From an uncultured Subdoligranulum sp. (GTDB lineage: Bacteria; Bacillota_A; Clostridia; Oscillospirales; Ruminococcaceae), in the NCBI RefSeq assembly GCF_937890665.1, contig NZ_CALADU010000017.1, positions 1 to 34,895 on the forward strand: 34,895 nt of DNA, read 5' to 3'. Under the pieces are notes generated by a model. The model worked only from the letters and a program-made list of their open reading frames with translations, did not search any database and had not been told where the DNA came from. How positions within the stretch are numbered: the first letter of the stretch is position 1; each line of letters starts with the position of its first letter. The position numbers and the translations under genes are program-made. Shown here piece by piece: positions 32,448 through 34,895 of this stretch.

Positions 32448-32916
32448 TGTTTTCGTCCCCCAATTCCGTTTTAAGTAGTTTTCGCGCTCTGCTTAACCGC
32501 ATAAACACACCTGACGGCGTGATAGCCAGGATTCTTGCTATTTCGGCTGGTTTATATCCAACATAATAATGTAGATATATAGCAGCACGATATATCGGTG
32601 GTAATTCCTTCAGCAATTCTTGCAGTTCAAGTCTCTCTGCGCTATCACCACTCACAATACGGCAGTCATCCGCTTCTGTCATGTTTGCAGACCGCTTATT
32701 TTTCCGTAAACAGTCCTTGCAGTAGTTTGCTGTGATCCGTGCCAAAAGCGCCTGCTCTTTATCCGGCATCAATGTAAGATTGCGAGACATCAGACGTAGA
32801 AATACTTCTTGTACGGCATCTTCGGCATCGTGGGGATTCAAGAAAAAACTATAGGCCAAGCGATATACGTCATCGCTGTATGTGTCATACAGGTGAAGAA
32901 CTTCCTCCCGATCCAC
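32434..32916 (-). CDS. ECF-type RNA polymerase sigma factor
   Basis: A 160-residue sigma-70-family protein. Region 2: YRLAYSFFLNPHDAEDAVQEVFLRLM; region 4: LPPIYRAAIYLHYYVGYKP and ITPSGVFMRLSRARKLLK. It is translationally coupled to the anti-sigma gene and followed by a secreted protein. No target promoter could be identified here. Confidence 0.92.
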   Translation of the reverse strand: MDREEVLHLYDTYSDDVYRLAYSFFLNPHDAEDAVQEVFLRLMSRNLTLMPDKEQALLARITANYCKDCLRKNKRSANMTEADDCRIVSGDSAERLELQELLKELPPIYRAAIYLHYYVGYKPAEIARILAITPSGVFMRLSRARKLLKTELGDENIANN

Positions 32917-33088
32917 TATGTTCCCTCCAGCTTGTTTTTCTGTTCAATAATATAACGTGCAATGCGACACTTTTCACACCGATAAGTGAAAGATTACAAA
33001 CTTTTTACGACGTCATTACAATAAAAGCAGGTAAGGAAACTGATGGGGACCGCCCAAGGAGGCCCCTTATTTTTTTGTTTCATTCACA

Positions 33089-34895
33089 TCATCCTTTCAG
33101 TTGTTCGTCGGGCTTGGTCGTCATGAGGCGGTACAGCTGCGTATCCCGGGGGAAACTGTTGGTAAAGGGCACCAGATTGCCGGCGCAGCGAATCAGACCG
33201 CAACCAGCAGGCACGTTGGTGATGTACCCCAGCTGGGTGTCCGAGATGTTCAGCAGTTTGGCCAGCTCCTCTCGGTCGGTGGCGCTCTGGTTGAGCATGA
33301 TCAAGAATTCCGAGTTGGCCAGCATCAGGCGGGCCGTATCGGAGCGCAGCAGTTCGTCTACATTCTGCGTCATGCCGGTGATCAAACCGTTGTACTTGCG
33401 GATGCGCTTCCAGAGTTTGTAGAAGAAATTGGCGCTGTACTCGTACCGGAACAGGATGTAGAACTCGTCGCAGAAGATCCAGGTTCGGTGTCCACGCTTC
33501 CAGTTCTGAATCACACGGTTGTAGATGGCGTCCAACGTCACCAGCATTCCGAGGGGCATCAGCTGTTCGCCCAGTTCGCGGATATCGTAGGCGATGATGC
33601 GTGCCTTGGTATCCACGTTGGTAGGCTGGGCAAAGGTGCCCAGCGTGCCGGTGATGAAGAGTTCCGAGGAGAGGGCCAAGCCCTGTGCTTCCGGTTCCGG
33701 CTGCATCTTGAGCAGACGGTAGAAGTCTTTCAACGTGGGGACTGCGCCCTTGTACCCGTTTCGGACATAGGGCATATAGACCTGCTCCGTGCAGCGGCCC
33801 AGGATGGATTTTTCCTTGGCGGTGACCAGCCCGCTGCCGATCAGCTGCTCAAACAGGCTCAAGACAAATTCGCTTTTGGACACAATGGGGTTCCGCTCAT
33901 CACCATAGGCGCGGTCCATATCCAGCGCGTTGATGTGGGTGTCAGAAGTGGCCGAAATGCGGATGACCTCGCCGCCGAAGGCTTCCACCAGATGTCCGAA
34001 CTCGGATTCCACATCCAGAATCAGGATGTCATCCTCCGTGGACAGGGCAATCTGAGCGATCTCCTCTTTTGCGCTCATGGACTTGCCGGAGCCAGAGACG
34101 CCCAGGCGAAAGCTGTTGCCGTTGAGCAGCTGCCGGCGATCTACCACGATGCGGTTCCGGCTGATGGTGTTCTGGCCATAGTAGAGTCCCTTGGGCTGCA
34201 TGATTTCCTGGGCGCGGAACGGGATGAGTACCGCCGTGCTCTCGGTGGTCAGGGTGCGCAGCACCTCGATGCGCCGCAGCCCGTAGGGCAGCACAGTGTC
34301 CAGCCCATCCCGCTGCTGCCAGCGCAGCGTGGAAAGCTGGCACAGGTGCTTGCGGGCAACAGAGAGCAGCGATTCGGTGTCATCGTCCAGTTGCTCCTTG
34401 GTATCCGCCATGTGGACGAGGGTGACCAGACCAAACATCATCCTCTGGTCACGGGTGGTCAGATCATCCAGCATCTCCTTGGTTTCCTTGCGCTGAAGTT
34501 CCATATCATAGGGCACGATGGCCGACCAGTTGTTGTTGGCGTTCTGCTTCCGCTGCCAGTTGGTCACGTTGGTTTCTACACCCAACAGGGTGTTCTGCAG
34601 CTGACGGGCTGCCTCGTCGGTGGGGATGGGCAGAATATCGATGGACAGCATCAGTTCCCGGTCCAGGTCGCAGAGCTCCGACACAAAGCTGTCCTTCAGA
34701 TAGCTGGCGAAATCCTGGAGGTAGAGCACCCGGCCCAGGCGGTCGTCAATCTTGAAATGGTCAGCGGCGAACTCCATACTGCTGGGGCAAAGCCAGTCTT
34801 TGAAATACTGGCCACGCCGGGCCTTCTGGTGGATATCGAACTCGGCTGCCGGCGGGTCTGCAGGACGGAAAAAGTCGCGGAAGATCCGCAGGCGC
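33089..34895 (-). CDS. VirB4/TraC-type conjugation ATPase (partial, 5' end outside window)
   Basis: The frame is open to the window edge beyond the internal ATG at 34777, so the gene starts outside. Visible: Walker A GVSGSGKS, DDILILDVESEFGHL, and Walker B TWIFCDEFYILFR, then the C-terminal end LYRLMTTKPDEQ typical of Tn1549-type VirB4 proteins. It powers type IV secretion in DNA transfer. In Tn1549-like ICEs the M23/NlpC gene normally follows closely; here 7-8 kb of cargo (sigma pair, SOS cassette, MBL) lies between them. Confidence 0.94.
   Translation of the reverse strand, partial: RLRIFRDFFRPADPPAAEFDIHQKARRGQYFKDWLCPSSMEFAADHFKIDDRLGRVLYLQDFASYLKDSFVSELCDLDRELMLSIDILPIPTDEAARQLQNTLLGVETNVTNWQRKQNANNNWSAIVPYDMELQRKETKEMLDDLTTRDQRMMFGLVTLVHMADTKEQLDDDTESLLSVARKHLCQLSTLRWQQRDGLDTVLPYGLRRIEVLRTLTTESTAVLIPFRAQEIMQPKGLYYGQNTISRNRIVVDRRQLLNGNSFRLGVSGSGKSMSAKEEIAQIALSTEDDILILDVESEFGHLVEAFGGEVIRISATSDTHINALDMDRAYGDERNPIVSKSEFVLSLFEQLIGSGLVTAKEKSILGRCTEQVYMPYVRNGYKGAVPTLKDFYRLLKMQPEPEAQGLALSSELFITGTLGTFAQPTNVDTKARIIAYDIRELGEQLMPLGMLVTLDAIYNRVIQNWKRGHRTWIFCDEFYILFRYEYSANFFYKLWKRIRKYNGLITGMTQNVDELLRSDTARLMLANSEFLIMLNQSATDREELAKLLNISDTQLGYITNVPAGCGLIRCAGNLVPFTNSFPRDTQLYRLMTTKPDEQLKG

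Noticed and set aside
33045..33075. Plus-strand terminator ahead of VirB4 end (GGGGACC...GGCCCC with T-run)
   Set aside because: The stem is short and bulged, and no plus-strand gene ends there; not listed as a feature.
1..34895. CRISPR array, tRNA or rRNA genes
   Set aside because: I looked for regular short repeats, tRNA arms and rRNA stretches and saw none.

Overview
The window reads as part of the chromosome, or of a large integrative element, of a gut Firmicute. Codon use, GC-rich sugar genes and protein character resemble the Faecalibacterium / Subdoligranulum / Gemmiger group of Oscillospiraceae; that placement is inference, as no rRNA or other marker gene is present. The window is a mosaic of pentose and xylan catabolism genes embedded in fragments of conjugative-element DNA, with several gene fusions and decapitated genes at the seams.

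Regions. (1) 1-1518: a leftward fragment with the layout of the Tn916 regulatory region: partial small ORF, HTH protein, divergent XRE repressor, and a convergent Cys-rich KTR protein (Tn916 Orf6-like). (2) 1741-6364: leftward operon araA-araD-xfp (arabinose isomerase, ribulose-5-P epimerase, phosphoketolase). (3) 6680-9535: leftward operon of an FGGY ribulokinase-like gene, a transaldolase and a transketolase-N/ribulose-P-epimerase chimera, with a divergent PocR-type AraC regulator at 9635-10480. (4) 10707-11766: a GtrA-like membrane protein and a chimeric gene remnant. (5) 11783-13318: a second copy of the Tn916-like module, in the same orientation as the first. (6) 13319-16855: leftward operon tal-tktN-tktC-rpiB-rpe, the intact version of what is collapsed in region 3. 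(7) 16907-22121: rightward sugar ABC importer (solute-binding protein without its 5' end, two permeases) and a GH43 xylosidase/arabinofuranosidase; then a leftward GH10 xylanase (22609-23718). (8) 23779-34895: conjugative-element DNA with an HxlR regulator, M23 peptidase, MBL-fold lipoprotein with divergent XRE repressor, an SOS-like cassette (Y-family polymerase, small partner, S24 repressor, SRAP protein), a secreted protein, an anti-sigma/ECF sigma pair, and a VirB4 ATPase running off the right edge.

How it works together. GH10 and GH43 would cut (arabino)xylan, the ABC importer would take up oligosaccharides, araB/A/D would convert arabinose to xylulose-5-P, and carbon would leave through phosphoketolase or through transketolase/transaldolase/rpe/rpiB. 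The AraC regulator probably acts at direct repeats of TGTTCG upstream of araA; the same promoter element recurs just downstream of the regulator gene.

The most notable signals are: two direct copies of a Tn916-like control module, each with pentose genes in the slot where Tn916 carries tet(M); a 571-bp stretch with no difference between the two transaldolase copies inside otherwise diverged flanks; an in-frame tkt-rpe fusion made by a deletion of about 2.3 kb; and a complete divergent SOS-type promoter with inverted operators in the ICE part. If this is a metagenome assembly, some fusion joints could be assembly errors; read coverage across the joints would settle that.
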